A DNA stretch of 64,000 bases from Tenodera sinensis (taxonomy: Eukaryota > Arthropoda > Insecta > Mantodea > Mantidae): NCBI GenBank assembly GCA_030765045.1, contig CM060963.1, positions 73,309,117 to 73,373,116 on the forward strand, in the 5' to 3' direction. Position 1 is the first letter of the stretch. The number at the start of each line of letters is the position of its first letter. The notes under the pieces are model-generated. The model searched no databases, was not told the origin of the DNA, and saw only the letters and a list, made by a program, of their open reading frames with translations. Both the position numbers and the translations under genes were made by a program. Of this stretch, positions 22,091 to 35,334 are shown piece after piece.

Positions 22091-24261
22091 AATCTTAAAT
22101 CGTTAGGCAATCTGAATTATTTTTCGCCAGTAATGGATGCAACAATTCTGAATACAAATTAGTGTTTTGTACACACGGCTATTGTGTGAAAGACCGATTA
22201 ATTGCAAGTCATATAAATACCTCACATATAATTTTCGAGGAAACTTTGATCTTAAGAAATAACATCAAAGGTATTTCATTCCAAGGACATCTGATGTTAC
22301 TGCAATGCAGTTCTCGCTATCTAATATGTATCAACATAATCCAAACTCAGTATTAGTTGTACCAGTATATTATATGTCTTATGGTTATTTCTACACTTTG
22401 AATTACCATACTGAACGACGTTCGTAACGGTACCTTCATGAGTCTAGTATATGAAAACAATGCAATAAATATTAGAAGTCTAAGCATACCTGTAATATGA
22501 TGGTTAAAATAATATTGAGAGAAGAAGGCACGTGTCACTTGATGCTTTGGAATGCATGCCATGAGCAATGTGTGATATTTTGGAGTGCTGGTATACCTGA
22601 AATGCGGCATAGGTTTACCATTTTCACACCCCACAGCAATATCTACGACCACATCCATAAACAAAACCGCATGCAAGTCGCGTAATGTATGCAGAGGCAT
22701 GTGGAATTTTTGCGGCTTGCGTAGTTCACATTGAATGTGCGTCAAACTCGAGTTGACACGAATTTTACAACTTAAACCTGCGTTCTCACGTCAGTAATGT
22801 GCAGAGTGCAATAGCTCTTTGTGCTTCGTTTGTGAACGCCTTTAAATAAGCCAGCATTTCGGTCACACAATCTGATAATTTTTATTAATGAACTATCTAA
22901 CAAGTAATAAATTTAGCAACATTTTCTCTGGAAGTAAAACAAGATATCATATTAAAACTTTTGATATATATTCCTAATGAATAAAAATGGAATATTTCTC
23001 GTAATTTTACAGGTAATTTGGATTTTTTATTCCCATTTTGTTGCGTTGTAAAATTACTCAGTTATTGACTACAATGCTAAAACCTTAAATTTGCATTACA
23101 AATAGCACAATTTCAAACATAATTTGCTGGCTGTGTGAGTGATCTGAAAGACAAATGCCTTTTTTCTGCTTATTTAAAGTACTTAAAATGCCGAAACTTC
23201 AAAGTCCTGTCTATATGAATTTGCACCATCCTCTTCAATCATCTTAGGATTTAAATGCTACCGTGAAAGTTTAGAAGATGTATGCCGCGGAAGACCAAAA
23301 TCCACCAGAAATCGTCAAGACAGGGTTCTACAGGATCACCAAAGGCATTTGCCCGAGGGTGCTGAGGCTTTCAGAATTTCAGAGAGCATGTTGGACATGA
23401 AAGAATTATTGCAAGATGGCTGTATGACCAAAAATTGGTTAACATATATAAAATTTTACTAGGCTCTTGGTATAAATCATAGTACTTTTTGTGCCCAATT
23501 GGATTGTCTCAAGAAATATTCTGCAAACATACATATATAAAACTTAATTCATATTTATTTGCTGGTTCATCTAAAATTCAGTTTTAAAACGTTCCAAATA
23601 TAATGTACCTTAATTTAGGTTGCGGATACAAAACAGATTGAAAATATGTCAAAAACGTTAACTTAAATGTTATATTAAATTTAGAATCAGTACATCGAGT
23701 CGGTTGTAAGTTAAATCAATCGAGGGCGTTATGTGCAAGGTCTCTTCAGTGTTGGTCGAAACAAGAAGTTAAAATGCATGTATTGCAACGAGCTTACAAA
23801 GAGATTCGAACCGCTACCAGCGCAAGCTTTCATAAACTGTTTAAATCAGGGCAGAACAGGAATATCTTGCACTAGAATGATAAGGTGCCTTCAGTCAGCA
23901 GAAGGAAACACTGTAAACTAACCCAAATAGATTACATTCACTTCCTCGGTAGCGCTTGCCCCTGTCAACGTCACTCGGGTCATTTAAGTATTTATTATTT
24001 TGGATGAATCTCAAAACCAGCCAATACCTCTATAAGTATGTGCTTTGCTGAAGAGACAAGAGTAGGCCTTTGTTACCGATGTCAGCCAGAGCAAACCTCT
24101 TGAACATAATGACTAGAAGTTAGTTATTCTACTCTTCTCCCTTTATCCTCTGGTGAGTAGCCTCTATCATGAACTACTCACTCTCCTGGTTTAAACAACG
24201 CGGTTTACTACAATATTCAACGGAAAGATAGAACCATTTTCTTAATAGTGGTCACTATCTG
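22091..24261. other. long stretch without supported features
   Basis: It holds the longest unassigned minus-strand open frame in this part (130 codons, 22353-22745), histidine- and isoleucine-rich and without a known motif. Near 23.28-23.42 kb a short reading contains GRPKST followed by basic residues. Neither is enough for a call. Confidence 0.4.
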
Positions 24262-24692
24262 CCAGAGTAAATAGGACTTCATGGGCTATAGCCAGAAAAT
24301 TCAAGATATACATTTCATTTGCCATAAAAATATCTCAAACATATAGAATTTTAATCAAACTCGTTAGAGCCATTTTCCAGAAAATCAAAATTTTCCCTGA
24401 AAAGCGTAGTTTAGGGTAGAGAAATGTTCTTCAAAATCATCGTGTCGCATCCTTGAAAGACATTAAACTTAAGTACCAACTTTGGTTTTTAGCAGACTTT
24501 TCGTTTTTTAGTTATACTGACCAGAGACTGAGAGACACACAGACATACACACGCACCTTTTTCTAAAAAATGCTTTTTTTTTATTTATTCAGGGGTCTCA
24601 AAACATATATTTCCGGTGAAATTTCGACATCGAATTTTTGGGTGGAATACAATATTTCCTGCACCTTACTGTACGTAATAGAGAAAATGAAA
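24262..24692 (-). mobile_element. Helentron-like element, 5' half
   Basis: It runs from CAGAGTAAATAGGACTTCATGG through GGCTATAGCCAGAAAATTC, TTTAGGGTAGAG, CATCGTGTCGCATCCTTGAAAG and a short CA-rich site to the terminal motif TAATAGAGAAAATGAAAAA. The hairpin half is missing. Confidence 0.8.
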
Positions 24693-24699
24693 AAAAAAA

Positions 24700-25794
24700 T
24701 AGTGTAACTTACTTTTCAGACACCTCTAGTAGCTTGACAGAATTACAAATAGGTGTGAAGTAAAGAAGGCACCGAGAAAGAAACAAATATCGGGCAAGAA
24801 ATGGAGAGTGGCTTAAAACACACTTGGGAAGGAGAAACAAGAAAAATGAACAGCGAACTGGATGTGAGAAAATAGTAATTAGAGTTTCGAGTTCGTGAAC
24901 TTTCCAATAAAAAATGATGTTAGCAATAAAGAATCAGCAATAATTTTTCTCGGAGTGGGAAGTTTTCCAGTTTTCCATTAGGGCTTTAGGAAATCGCGGC
25001 GTGCAAGAAAACAAATCTTTGTTTCACGAAAGAGGCTGTCGAGAGAACTGCCAACTCCAGCTTCCTTTTAATTGATAAGTGAAATCAAGTGAATAGGGTG
25101 GGGTTGGAAGTTGAGAGTTACGTAACAAAGTTACATCAGCTTGCTGGAATCGATATGAAGATGAGAAGAGCTGTGGTTAAATCTCAGATATCGGTTCCAA
25201 TGAGTTTCGGGCGAACATGCTCCGCAGTCAAGTGTATCTAACATTTCACATGCCTCGATCTTCTACATAGCTGCTTCAATAAGCAATTCTATTACTTTAT
25301 TATTTGTTACTCATATCCAATATAAATAGTAAGATGGACACAGTTTTTAATTTGATGCAGCACGGTTATACGTTTTCCTCTTTACTCAAGCTTGCTCTTA
25401 TCGACTCTCTCAACATTATTACAGTAGGTATTATTACAGTAGGTAAAATATAGTCAAATGTTTACTTTTTTTCTTTTTTTTGATTTGTATTTTTAGCCGC
25501 CAAGGACCATTTTGCCATTAAGTTGTCACATTTCTATTAAATTCACAAATGCATTTATTCCATCAGTTATACTTCCAGACTCTAAGGAGAATAGGCAATA
25601 GTCCTCATTAAAGAAAATTTCCCATCCTACAGCCGCGAAACGAACTCGGAACCATGTCATATGAGAGCTTTGAGGTCCTTTTTGAATGATCAAGAGAAAA
25701 ATGAATAGCGAGCTGCATTAGGAAAATGTGTGTATGTATTTAAAATTCAAACCAATAACAAAGAATATAACAGAATAGGTTAATGCCAGAAACT
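24700..25794. other. no recognisable feature
   Basis: Unassigned AT-rich spacer. Part of it (24.72-24.90 kb) is purine-rich. No gene is supported. Confidence 0.45.
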
Positions 25795-26292
25795 GACACT
25801 TTATTTCGTAAATTTGTTTATTTATACCTTACCCTTTACATTATTTTAAAAATAATTCAGTATGAAAAATGCTTCGCAGGCTATTTCCAGCAAATTGAAT
25901 ATAGGTATTGCATTTTTCATCAAATATCTTAAACGTGTACTTTAATTAGCTTTTATAAAATTAAAAGAATGCAAAGTTGTTCATGTAAAGTATCGTTTGT
26001 GCTGCGGAGAGTTACTGAATTCTTACTGCTGCATCCTTGGAAGTCACTGAACTTTAAATATCAATTTTTATTTTTATTTTTTCGACATTTTTGATTCTTG
26101 ATATTATTTCAGTTTTTAATCAAATTTTCGTTTTACAGCTTCGCTATTCAAGGCAAGCGCAAACGCACCGACCGTTATACAGAAATGGTTTTAAAAATAC
26201 ATTTTTAAAGGAGCCTTTACGGTGAAATCTAGGTATCGAATTTTCGGTTGCAATTTAATACGTCCTCTACTGGACGTGTGCTAAAGAAAGTA
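25795..26292 (-). mobile_element. Helentron-like element, old 5' half
   Basis: Diverged but collinear: AGGCTATTTCCAGCAAATTGAA, GCTGCATCCTTGGAAGTCACTG, TTTAAATATCAATTTTTATT, GGTGAAATCTAGGTATCG, AATACGTCCTCTACTGG and the terminal motif CTAAAGAAAGTAAAAAG. The microsatellite site holds only a GCAAGCGCAAACGCACC remnant. Confidence 0.65.
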
Positions 26293-26474
26293 AAAAGGAC
26301 CTGTTAGTTTAAGCCTTGCAACTTGGTGTTGTTTTGGGACCGTTTTAAAATAATGGGAAACAAAAGCTGCATTAAATAACTCTATTGTCTCCATCCACTG
26401 TTCATTATTTTCGTGGTTGTATTACATTATTAAAGGTTTCGGTGCGAGAAATTAGGTATATGTTCATTCTGCCC

Positions 26475-26580
26475 ATCTCCTTTCTCAAAATATGTACGTA
26501 TTTGCGGTAAAGTTTTGTTATCAAATTTTCGGGGTACAGTATTTCCCCTATTCACTACGGGTAAGTAGCAGAGAATTTAA
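26475..26580 (-). mobile_element. Helentron-like element, short 5' terminal fragment
   Basis: TTTCGGGGTACAGTATTTCCCC followed by GTAAGTAGCAGAGAATTTAAAA matches the 5' terminal end of the family. It lies about 180 bp from the end of the previous copy, in the same orientation. Confidence 0.5.
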
Positions 26581-26866
26581 AAATATATAAGTAGAGAAAA
26601 TAGAGACACATACACACATAACTTTGAGAGGCAATTCATTTATGGTTGTTCTCAACAACATGGTCAACAATGCTGCTTTTGAAACAGATTTTGTTCCCAG
26701 TTATTTAGTCAAGAAACACGAAATGGACAAGTAAAAAGATACAGTTAGATCTCATTTCCATGGAACTGTCAATGTTATAGCAATTCAATCTATAGGGTAT
26801 TTTACTTCTGTAGACTATACAAAGTTCCCACACTACTCCTATGGCAATTGTTGTAGGGGGAAAAAT

Positions 26867-27709
26867 CTGATGTGTTGCATTCACGTGACTTTCTCTACTC
26901 TTGACTTGAACTATTCTTACGAACCCTTATTCCTGCATCTTGTTCGTGATAGTTGAGATAAACATTTGTATAAATTATGTTATTGTTTATCTTCTTTTAG
27001 GTACAAGAAGAATGTGAGAATACAATAGACTTCGACTGCGAGTCTAATCTTTTAAAGCTTTGAAATTCCGTTCTATTTACACGGTTAACGTATAAAAGAT
27101 GAATAATGATGTTACATTTTACAGAAGTATAAGTTGTTCAAAACCCACACAAATAACAAGGCATATCTCCAAAATGGTTCACTCTACAAAAACATTTATT
27201 TGAACATAAATTGCTTGCTTTAGCAAGATCTTCATCTCTCTATCGTAAGATTTGGTCTATTTCTTAGGGTTTACTAGTCATGCAAAAGTCATCTAGAGTA
27301 AATAGGACTACAGGGGCTATAGCCAGAAAATTCAAGATACACATTTTATTTTCCATAAAAATATCTCACACATATTTTAACCAAAATTGGTAAATCCATT
27401 TTCAAGAAACTAAAAATTTTCTAAATAATTTCTATGTAAAGGGTAGTTTAGGATGGAGGAATTTTCTACAAAATCTTCGTGTGGCATCCTTGAAGGACAT
27501 TAAACTTAAATACCAACTTTGGTTTTTAACCGATGTTTCCATTTTGAGTAATGCGCGCACACCACCCCCACCCCCACACACATTGACCATTTCCTAAAAA
27601 TCATTTTTTTTATTCAAGGAGCCTCAAAACGATATTTCCGGCGTAATCTAGACATAAAATTTTTGGGTGATACACAATACTTCGCCTACTTTACATAGCA
27701 TAGAAAGCT
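26867..27709 (-). mobile_element. Helentron-like element, full length
   Basis: The hairpin end CTGATGTGTTGCATTCACGTGACTTTCTCTACTC is intact apart from one wobble pair. The other end CATAGCATAGAAAGCTAAAC is decayed. All interior blocks are present in order, with a short CACACCACCCCCACCCCC tract at the microsatellite site. Confidence 0.85.
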
Positions 27710-27714
27710 AAACA

Positions 27715-28555
27715 TAACAGGCATTTGTTGAGATTTGTTAAGGTTTTCCTTCCAAGCATGATACTCAGGGGTGACATAAGGGGTGCAAAATTGAAAACCT
27801 AAAATTTTATCACTTTCTTTGTCTCCATGAACACATTTATATGAATAAATGGATAATGCTGGGTATGCAAAGCTCTCAATATTCGAAGATCGAGTGTTGA
27901 GGTTTATTTCACACCGTAGAATGTCCTGGTATTCTGTCCTCATGTAGGAGGGTTACTGAACGAATCATGTATCAAATACCTGCCACCAAGGGGTCCATGA
28001 AATAGCAGCTCTAAGCTTAGTATGAAGGCAGGTTGCTACACCATTTTAGTTCTCTTTCTTCAGTGTCTGTCAGATATGCGGTCCACACGAAAGAAATACA
28101 CAGCATATGAAATCCTAGAAACCGTACAGTACAATGATCACCAAAAGCATTTATGTGCAGACCAAAACGTTTTAGCTATTGTCTTGAGGCTGTAACTGTT
28201 TTTCATCAAACACTACTGCTGTCTCCGTCAATGAGGCAATTGGGCCTTTTCATTATATTAGAACGGTGTGGCCGCAAAGGGAGAATTTCTGCCCGGTGAA
28301 AACAACACACCCCCCTCTCTAGTTCCTATGAACAACACCCTCCTGCCCATTACACCTCCAACTGGGTTTGATGAAACATTCTTTCATCGCTTCTTTCTTG
28401 ATCATGAAAAGGTGGCATGGGGCATCTTTAAAAACTTAAGACTTTTTGCGTATCCGCAAAAGGGAAAATTAGATTGAGTGTTTGAAAAATCTATTGAAGT
28501 ATGGATTGCAATATGTGACCCAAGTCAAATTCTTCCGTTTGCATTATGACGTCGA
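27715..28555. other. no recognisable feature
   Basis: Unassigned. A 69-codon plus-strand frame (28268-28477) and an 85-codon minus-strand frame (27686-27943) have no recognised motif. Confidence 0.4.
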
Positions 28556-28557
28556 CC

Positions 28558-28811
28558 GATAGCAGTCGTCATGTTGGTCTGGGTGGCTCAGTTGGTTAAA
28601 CGCTGATCCCAAGGTCACGGGTTCAAATCCGGCCCAGACCGATGGTTTTTAAGTGTGCTTAAAAACGACAGCTCCAGGTCAGTAGATTTATTGGCATGTA
28701 AAAAACCTCCTGCGGACAAAACTCCGACACACTAGTGACGCTGATGTGATCCTGGCAATTGACTGCGTCGTTAAACAACAAAAAAATTTTTTTTTTTTGA
28801 TAGCAGTCGTC
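28558..28811 (+). mobile_element. tRNA-derived SINE, family 1, with target duplication
   Basis: The element (28571-28798) is flanked by a perfect 13-bp direct repeat GATAGCAGTCGTC (28558-28570 and 28799-28811). The head has A-box-like TGGCTCAGTTGGTTAAACG and a good B box GGTTCAAATCC, followed by the tRNA-unrelated body GGCATGTAAAAAACCTCC and TGACTGCGTCGTTAAACAAC and an A/T-rich tail. A textbook LINE-mobilised SINE insertion, presumably transcribed by RNA polymerase III when active. Confidence 0.9.
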
Positions 28812-29392
28812 TAACAGCTCAAGGTCAAGCTACCTCATACTAATGCTTGTAAATACGCGGGCCGACCAAATGAAACGTCAGAGAAAAGCATTTTCAGACT
28901 TTTCGAGAAATTTTCGACTGCCATCTTGTTCAGGAAAATGTGGATTTTGAAAAAAATCCGTGCTGCGTCATTCTCGACTATATAATCGAATACATGTTGA
29001 GAGAAGAGAGTTGTTAAGTGTTGAATGAGAGATCTTTTAGCATTTTTTTTAAAGTATGTATGTATAGTCGGTGTTGAGAGTATCGTCAGAAACAGATGTA
29101 GACATTGAATCGTCGCGTTTGAGTTGTTTTCTGTGTGAAGTTTTGCGTTTTTTTCTTTAGTTGAGCCTGTTTTAGTGAGCGTGAGTGTATCGTTGGAAGA
29201 AGTTTTTGAGATAGAGTAGAACTGAAAGACAGTGAAGTAAGCATCAAGGCTACGACAGGACTAAACCACTGTGCGTTGCAAGGTCACAACGAATTGTAGA
29301 TTGTGTTAAGGACAAGAAGGACTGTGTTTTTGTGATTGTATTTTAAAGGAAATAAAGTGAGAGAAAAAGGCTGTCGTTTGTGACAATATTCA
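28812..29392 (+). repeat. unclassified interspersed repeat, family E
   Basis: One of five copies of a 0.4-0.6 kb repeat. Shared blocks include GAACTGAAAGACAGTGAAGT, GATTGTGTTAAGGACAAGAAGG, GGAAATAAAGTGAGAG and the end GTTTGTGACAATA. The AATAAA-like signal near the end and the sharp TTTGTGACAATA edge would suit a solo LTR, but the 5' edge is not defined. It begins right after the target repeat of the SINE. Confidence 0.7.
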
Positions 29393-29503
29393 GACTTCTG
29401 CCCCAGCAACAGTACTGAAGTAAGTGATGTTATGAGTGTTCCTAATAAGATATTTTGCACAATGAGACACATAACAAAGTAGGTAGGTGGAACGCTTGCT
29501 CAC

Positions 29504-29536
29504 TACTGCATACTGCATACTGCATACTTCATACTT
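29504..29536. repeat. short TACTGCA tandem repeat
   Basis: About four units of a 7-base repeat (TACTGCA, the last altered to TACTTCA). Confidence 0.8.
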
Positions 29537-29795
29537 TTAAGAGATGTCTCATGGGAGAAGTGCAACAGGAAAGCAAAGAGGAAGTATTCACGTGAATAAA
29601 ATAGTATTTAATGTGTTCCTATGTTGGCACTGTGATACCATTTTTATAATTAATTGTGATTTCTCTTTCAAGTTTATTTATGGTCAAATGATGTTTGGTA
29701 CGCAGATATGTTTCTATTCAATGGTTTCCAGTAAGCTGGATAACATGTTTACTGCTATCAAAATTGGTAATGCATATCAGCTTCTTTAGAATGCC

Positions 29796-30215
29796 AATAA
29801 TATGCAATATTGTGCCAAATGACAAATTCAGTTACGTTTTCTTTCACTTTATTTCCCTTCTCTAAAACTGAATCACAACTCACTTCTCTGTTAATGCAAT
29901 TTACAGTTAGTCGTGACCTTGCAACTTACAGCTGTGCTGTCTTATCGAAACCTTCATGCGGACTTTACAATACTGCTCACAGTTCTACTACTCTCGTCCG
30001 TCTATGAAACAGCTGCTTCCGACGATACACTCACTAAGAACTCCTTCACACAACAAAGAAATCCAATTAAATGAATAAAGTTGTCTCTCACGATACACAT
30101 TGAAACTCTATCAACCATACTACAACAAATTTAAAAAAATTACTTCTCTCATCGACCCGAATCGCTAACATAGGCCAAGCGAATTGCCGGCGAATTCTCT
30201 GGAAAATACACTTTT
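29796..30215 (-). repeat. unclassified interspersed repeat, family E, inverted copy
   Basis: The reverse complement of family E: TTGTGCCAAATGACAAATTCAG at the edge, CAGTTAGTCGTGACCTTGCAAC and CAGTTCTACTACTCTCGTCC inside. It lies about 400 bp from the plus-strand copy, forming a widely spaced inverted pair. Confidence 0.65.
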
Positions 30216-32087
30216 CTTAAAATATCTCATGAACGAGCCCGGTATTGAACAGCTTTTAGAGTTGAAATAAATCGGTTTTGTTCCGGCTCACTCCGTTGTT
30301 GCCTTGTTTACTTGCTGTGGTGTGAGCTAGTCGACCTGAACTTTCTTTGCTGTGCGGACGCGGCACAACATTTAATAAATATGTACTTTAAGTCCCAGTG
30401 TCTATTTTGGAGATTACATTGTAGAAAAATGCTTAATACATTTACGTATACTACTGGCCTCCAATTCTACAACACACCGGCTTTTTCTAAAACCCTCCAG
30501 CTAACCGAAACAATTCCAGGTCAGATTCGCGTTTCTTGGCTCTGAACAAGTATAAATTGATTGTATAAAGAAAGTAAACAAACACAAAGCGTTTTTTCTT
30601 GATCGGTGTAATCTCTGACGAGATATTGTATACTTTTCATTTTCGGAACTTAGCAAGTAATAACAAAAATTCGTATAATGCACGAGATCTATTCCATGTA
30701 ACATAGACCTTTCTCGTGCAGATCATGTTATGTGTAAAATGTGTGTGTATGTATGTACTAATTTAAAGAAAACATTAGTCGAGAGGAGATTAATCTGAAA
30801 TTGTTGTGTTAAGTTATATCACCGTAGCTGGATATTAAAATGCCCTAAAGTTAATTAAGTAAGCTCCAGGCTTAATTAAACTTCTGTCAGAGGGTTCATG
30901 CATCCCGAAACGAAAATTGCTGTTACACTGTTACCACCCATATGACACTTGCCTATCAGTAAAATGATGTTTATTACACAGCATGACTCATTTTAACATT
31001 GGATTTTCGATCTTGGGACTCCAGGAATATAATGCTTATTTCATGGGACAGACCTGAAATGATAATTCCTTATACGGCTCATTATTTGTATTGCGATATA
31101 TTTTTAGCATTATTTTGAAATCGGCTGTTCGACTATTCCCAGAGTGAGTCTCCCTTCAGAAGTTGTGATTTGTGAAAAAGAATGAAATGGAAACATTTAA
31201 ACTCATACATGATGTACATTTATTCTTCAAATTCACTGCATTTCGCACCTTATTATTGATGGAAATACAAAGAATAACAATCCATTACGGCATGTTGTGA
31301 AATGACACCATTTGCGCATTGAAACTGGTATGTTTTTCTTGCTTCATAATAATGAGGTTGTTAATCAATGGTATTAAGAATAATGATTGTCTCCTTATAC
31401 AATTAAGGGATGCACTGACGTAAATTCCAATTATGACAGCAAATAGGATTATTCCATTCCCGCCAGATTATCACCTGTTGGTTGTGGTATTATCAATTTG
31501 GTTATATTACCTCCTCCTTGCGGTTTCACCAACCTAAATATTTTCTTACGTTTGTGAACATCTGGTAAAAGCTATTAGTGAGCCATTAAAAATGACAAAC
31601 AAAAGATATGGCGAATATTCTAATGAGAATATTGTTATTTTAATTGAAGAAGCGAAGTCAAAAGTAGGCGAAGCGCAGGTCATATGTTCCAGATGTTTTG
31701 CAACCAAAGAGATTACGGAATTTTCAGTAAACTAAGAAACGTAACTTGCGCATATGTGAATATCACGCAAAAAACACATCAGTGTCTTCATTTACTTTTA
31801 AAAATTCCACTTTTTACAGCTGTAATTTTAAATAGAGCAGATCTGCTTCGAATGAATAGCCTATTGACGCAAATTCGTTCATTTATATTCATCATGCGTC
31901 TAATTCTTCATTTCCATGCATTAAGGCCAAAATTGTTATTGTTGTTGTTGTTGTAGTCATAGCCTACCAGATTAGTTGTAATGCCAATTGCAAAAATAAA
32001 CCTTAATTAAAATTTATGAATGTTATTGTAAGTTTACACTTAAATCACTATTAATATTAAATAACATTAAATAAATAAGTTTATAAT
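30216..32087. other. no recognisable feature
   Basis: Unassigned AT-rich DNA. A short (GTT)n run occurs near 31.93-31.95 kb. Open frames of 67-90 codons have no recognisable motif. Confidence 0.45.
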
Positions 32088-32320
32088 TATTTTTTATATG
32101 TTAAGTGTGCAAAGAGAACAGAATCTTAAAGCTTTAAAAGATTTAACTATCGCACAAAGCCTGCTGTATTCTAATATTCCCCTTGCATCTACAAGGAAAT
32201 AAGCAATAAGATAAGTTGTAGAAATGTTTCTCAACTAACACGAAGAAGATAAAGCAATAAGAGTTTGTAAGTATGGTTAGTACAAGAGTAGAGAAGGGTC
32301 ATGTGAGTGCAACACATCAG
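32088..32320 (+). mobile_element. Helentron-like element, 3' fragment
   Basis: TGTGCAAAGAGAACAGAATC, TAACTATCGCACAAAGCCTG, AACTAACACGAAGAAGATAAAG and the ending GAGTAGAGAAGGGTCATGTGAGTGCAACACATCAG followed by T7. The hairpin stem is perfect. Only the last quarter of the element is present. Confidence 0.85.
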
Positions 32321-32328
32321 ATTTTTTT

Positions 32329-33106
32329 CATTTATTGTATTTTATGTTTGAAGTACTACTATTAAACCTTGAAACAACGTAAAGATACAACGGATTTTAA
32401 CTATGTACAATACTATTATTTCTCTATTTCCTTCCTCTCGCTCTTAAAGCTGTGTTTTGTCTCTAAGAATCATCCTGAGGACTCTTATATGTTTAACTAC
32501 TGAAAAAAATTGACTTACTCCATTGCAACATTTAAGACATAAAAGTTTTTGTCTAAGTCTGCATGATCAAACTACAGTTATCACAACATCTGGCAACTGA
32601 TATCGATAAATTCCAAAACTGGGAAAGAAGAGAGGTAGAGGTAGAGGATTCCAACTAGCTAACCATTGAGGTATAGTACGTCAGACTGCGGGAGGATATG
32701 AAGTGAAAGCGCTCTACGGTCACGGACATCTCGACACCAGGGTTCGCCAAGCAATCACTGGTCAGGTGACTATAACGCCTGCAATATCCACCAAGAACAA
32801 CAGTTATAGTCCACAAAAGTTCCCACACAGCAGCGTCAAACTCGCCCACCATCAACACCTCCGACTCAGAGAGGCTGGATTGAAATACAGGTGAACTAAA
32901 TTGGAAAGACGAGAACTTCAAGGAATGTAATTATCCTTCCCAGAATTTGCCTGGTGACCTGCAGTGGGTAAGGCAATCAAAGGTACGATGTCGCTAACGC
33001 AAGCTTCACACCATACTGATCAGTGTGGGTATAATATTCTGAACATTTATTAGATATGTGTAAGTTTGCAGACACCAGTCATAGCTAATTAATGAAATTT
33101 AAGCTA
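32329..33106. other. no recognisable feature
   Basis: Mostly unassigned. A moderately GC-rich piece at 32.66-32.95 kb is open on both strands for 60-88 codons, with no protein motif. Confidence 0.4.
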
Positions 33107-33363
33107 ACGTAAGAGGCCCGCCTCGGTAGCGTGATGGTTAGCGTGTCTGCCCCACGTTCGAATCTCGCTTAGGGTAAGTTATCCGGGTATGGTTTTTTTC
33201 GAGGTTTTCCCTTATCCTGAGAATATAAATGTCGGGTAACTTAAAGCTCCATGGACCTAGGGCTCATTTGAGCATCATTTCACCCATTTCATTCATTCAC
33301 CGTCCGATATGACGTTAGTTGGAGGACATTAATTAAAAAAAGAAAGATAAACTGACGTAAGAG
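33107..33363 (+). mobile_element. tRNA-derived SINE, family 3, with target duplication
   Basis: The element (33116-33354) lies between perfect 9-bp repeats ACGTAAGAG (33107-33115, 33355-33363). The head has A-box-like TAGCGTGATGGTTAGCGTG and B-box GTTCGAATCTC. The body carries TTTTTTTCGAGGTTTTCCC and GATATGACGTTAGTTGGAGG and ends A-rich. It is the only copy of this family seen in the window. Confidence 0.88.
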
Positions 33364-35334
33364 TAGCTAGGTATAAAATAATGGTTTATTTACATCATTG
33401 TTTCTCGGGCATTATTTGTCAGTCATTGTTTCTTTATTGGATGAAGAGTCACGCATAGTTAGAAATGACTTACAGACATGTTTGTATGAAACACCTTTAG
33501 CAACTAAAGAATGAATAGCAGGTTTTCAAATTCCTTGTTAAAATAATGTTATGATCAGTGGTGCTGTATTTAAGAGTATATGTAATTTGATGTTGTGAAA
33601 TTTCATAAAACAACAGAATCAAAACAAACACTGTAATTTCTAAGGTTCATACCCTAGATCAACTCATTAAAATGTTAAAAGTAGTTGACAAACGGCCAAT
33701 TGAGTTACTCATAGAGAAGGCTTTTGCTCTCAGTACTAAAATTGTTAAACATAGCTTATAATCGATTGAGCTGCTGGTCGACACAAAGTTCTGCATAAAC
33801 CTTTGTGACAAAGCGACTATTTCATTCAATAGTTTGGCAAACATTGGAGTGTAACACGGGAACCGAGGACACTTTTGACCTTCAAAGACATCCAGTTAAT
33901 GATCTGTAGGGCATCGTTTGCCAATAGGATATTCTTCAAACATAGTTTAATGTTTCAAGAGACGATGCTTTAGTACAAGCGGAGGCTTTTTCTGCATTAA
34001 TATACTCTAAGTCATTTGAAACATTAAGCTGTGTCTTCCAGGAAATGACAATTAGCAGGACTCCTAAGGTACATTAGCCATTTTATTTCTGAATGAAGTT
34101 AAGAGAAAATTGTCTTTTCGGTGGCTTTATCGTAATTTAGTGAGCAAAGAGCCTTCCTTCTTCATTTTAATTACTTCTTCTCATTCCCTAACTATTCATC
34201 TGCATTTACGTTCTTTCCACTTATTAAATTCCTTCCATGGTACTAGGCTTCCCTCTCTGAACAGTTTTATTTATGACATTCTGGTATTTTACTACAATGC
34301 GGTGCAGGTTTTTCCGTTTTCACTTTCCACTTTTTGTCCAAGTAATAACTTCACGTCTTTCTTCAATAATTTTTGTTCTGACGCCTATTTTCAGCGTCGT
34401 ATTTCTCCCTTAATAACGGATTTCTTCATTTCTATACACGTCAAGATGTCTCTCCTAGTTACACTTCATTTCTTTTTCCCTCCATTTGTGGCACTTTGTT
34501 ACAGAAAAGACTACGTCCTTGGACTGTACTACTTTTACGTTGACAGCTATTTATGGATAACATGTCCTACTTTTCGGTGACCCAAAGTTTCTCCCAGAGC
34601 TCCTAGTCGTCATTGTTCACCAGCATCCGAACTGGTCTGGGCGATACAACGAGCTACTGTCAACTGCCACATTTTAGTTTTTCCTTTACCGGGCTGGATT
34701 TGTGGAACATTTAGCATTTCTTTGAATTCCCTTAATTAAAGCAGCTCATATTGCGTAAGTTACTGTCTCAACCCTGAAATTTATTTTGAAAAAATACAAA
34801 TAAAATACTCGAGAGCTCTAAACTAGTAATGTCGTTTTAATTTAAATTTTATTGCACGTAGACGAATAACTGGACATCTATTCAAATGAAATAGATGAAG
34901 TTTACTTTTTCGAGATTAGGAGCTGTCGACGGCCCTTAAACCCTAGCCACTCACTCATTCAACTCACTCACTCGAGATCAAATGTCTTATCCCATCATTG
35001 TTAAATCTGTAGAACTATTTAAGCTAAAACTTTTGTAGGATCTAGATGCAAAGCTTTTACTTTTATGCAATAATGCTGTTATTAATGATAATGTTCATTA
35101 TTATGCCATACTTCAATGCATATTTATCAGAAATTATGATTTCTAAAAAATAACTAATAACATTAACATAGAGTCAAAACGCACTTACAGATGTATTAAT
35201 CCTGAAGTGTAATCTTGATTTGTTTTTTAGAAAACGGGAAATTTATGCCAAAAATGTTATTCACACAAAAACCTGTTCAAAGCAAAACTGAATTACACGA
35301 ATTCGCATCTATTTACAAAACAAAGCGAACCAGG
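33364..35334. other. no recognisable feature
   Basis: It includes a 156-codon plus-strand open frame (34110-34580), rich in Phe, Ser and Leu because of a pyrimidine-rich strand. It has no domain or plausible start context and I do not call it a gene. Confidence 0.4.

Noticed and set aside
22353..22745. 130-codon open frame (-)
   Set aside because: No recognisable motif or repeat match; length is within what chance gives in 64 kb.
28812..30215. Paired LTRs of one retrotransposon
   Set aside because: The two family E copies are in opposite orientation and the interval holds no gag-pol sequence.
34110..34580. 156-codon open frame (+), the second longest in the AT-rich part
   Set aside because: Low-complexity Phe/Ser/Leu composition from a pyrimidine-rich strand, no domain, no splice or start context.
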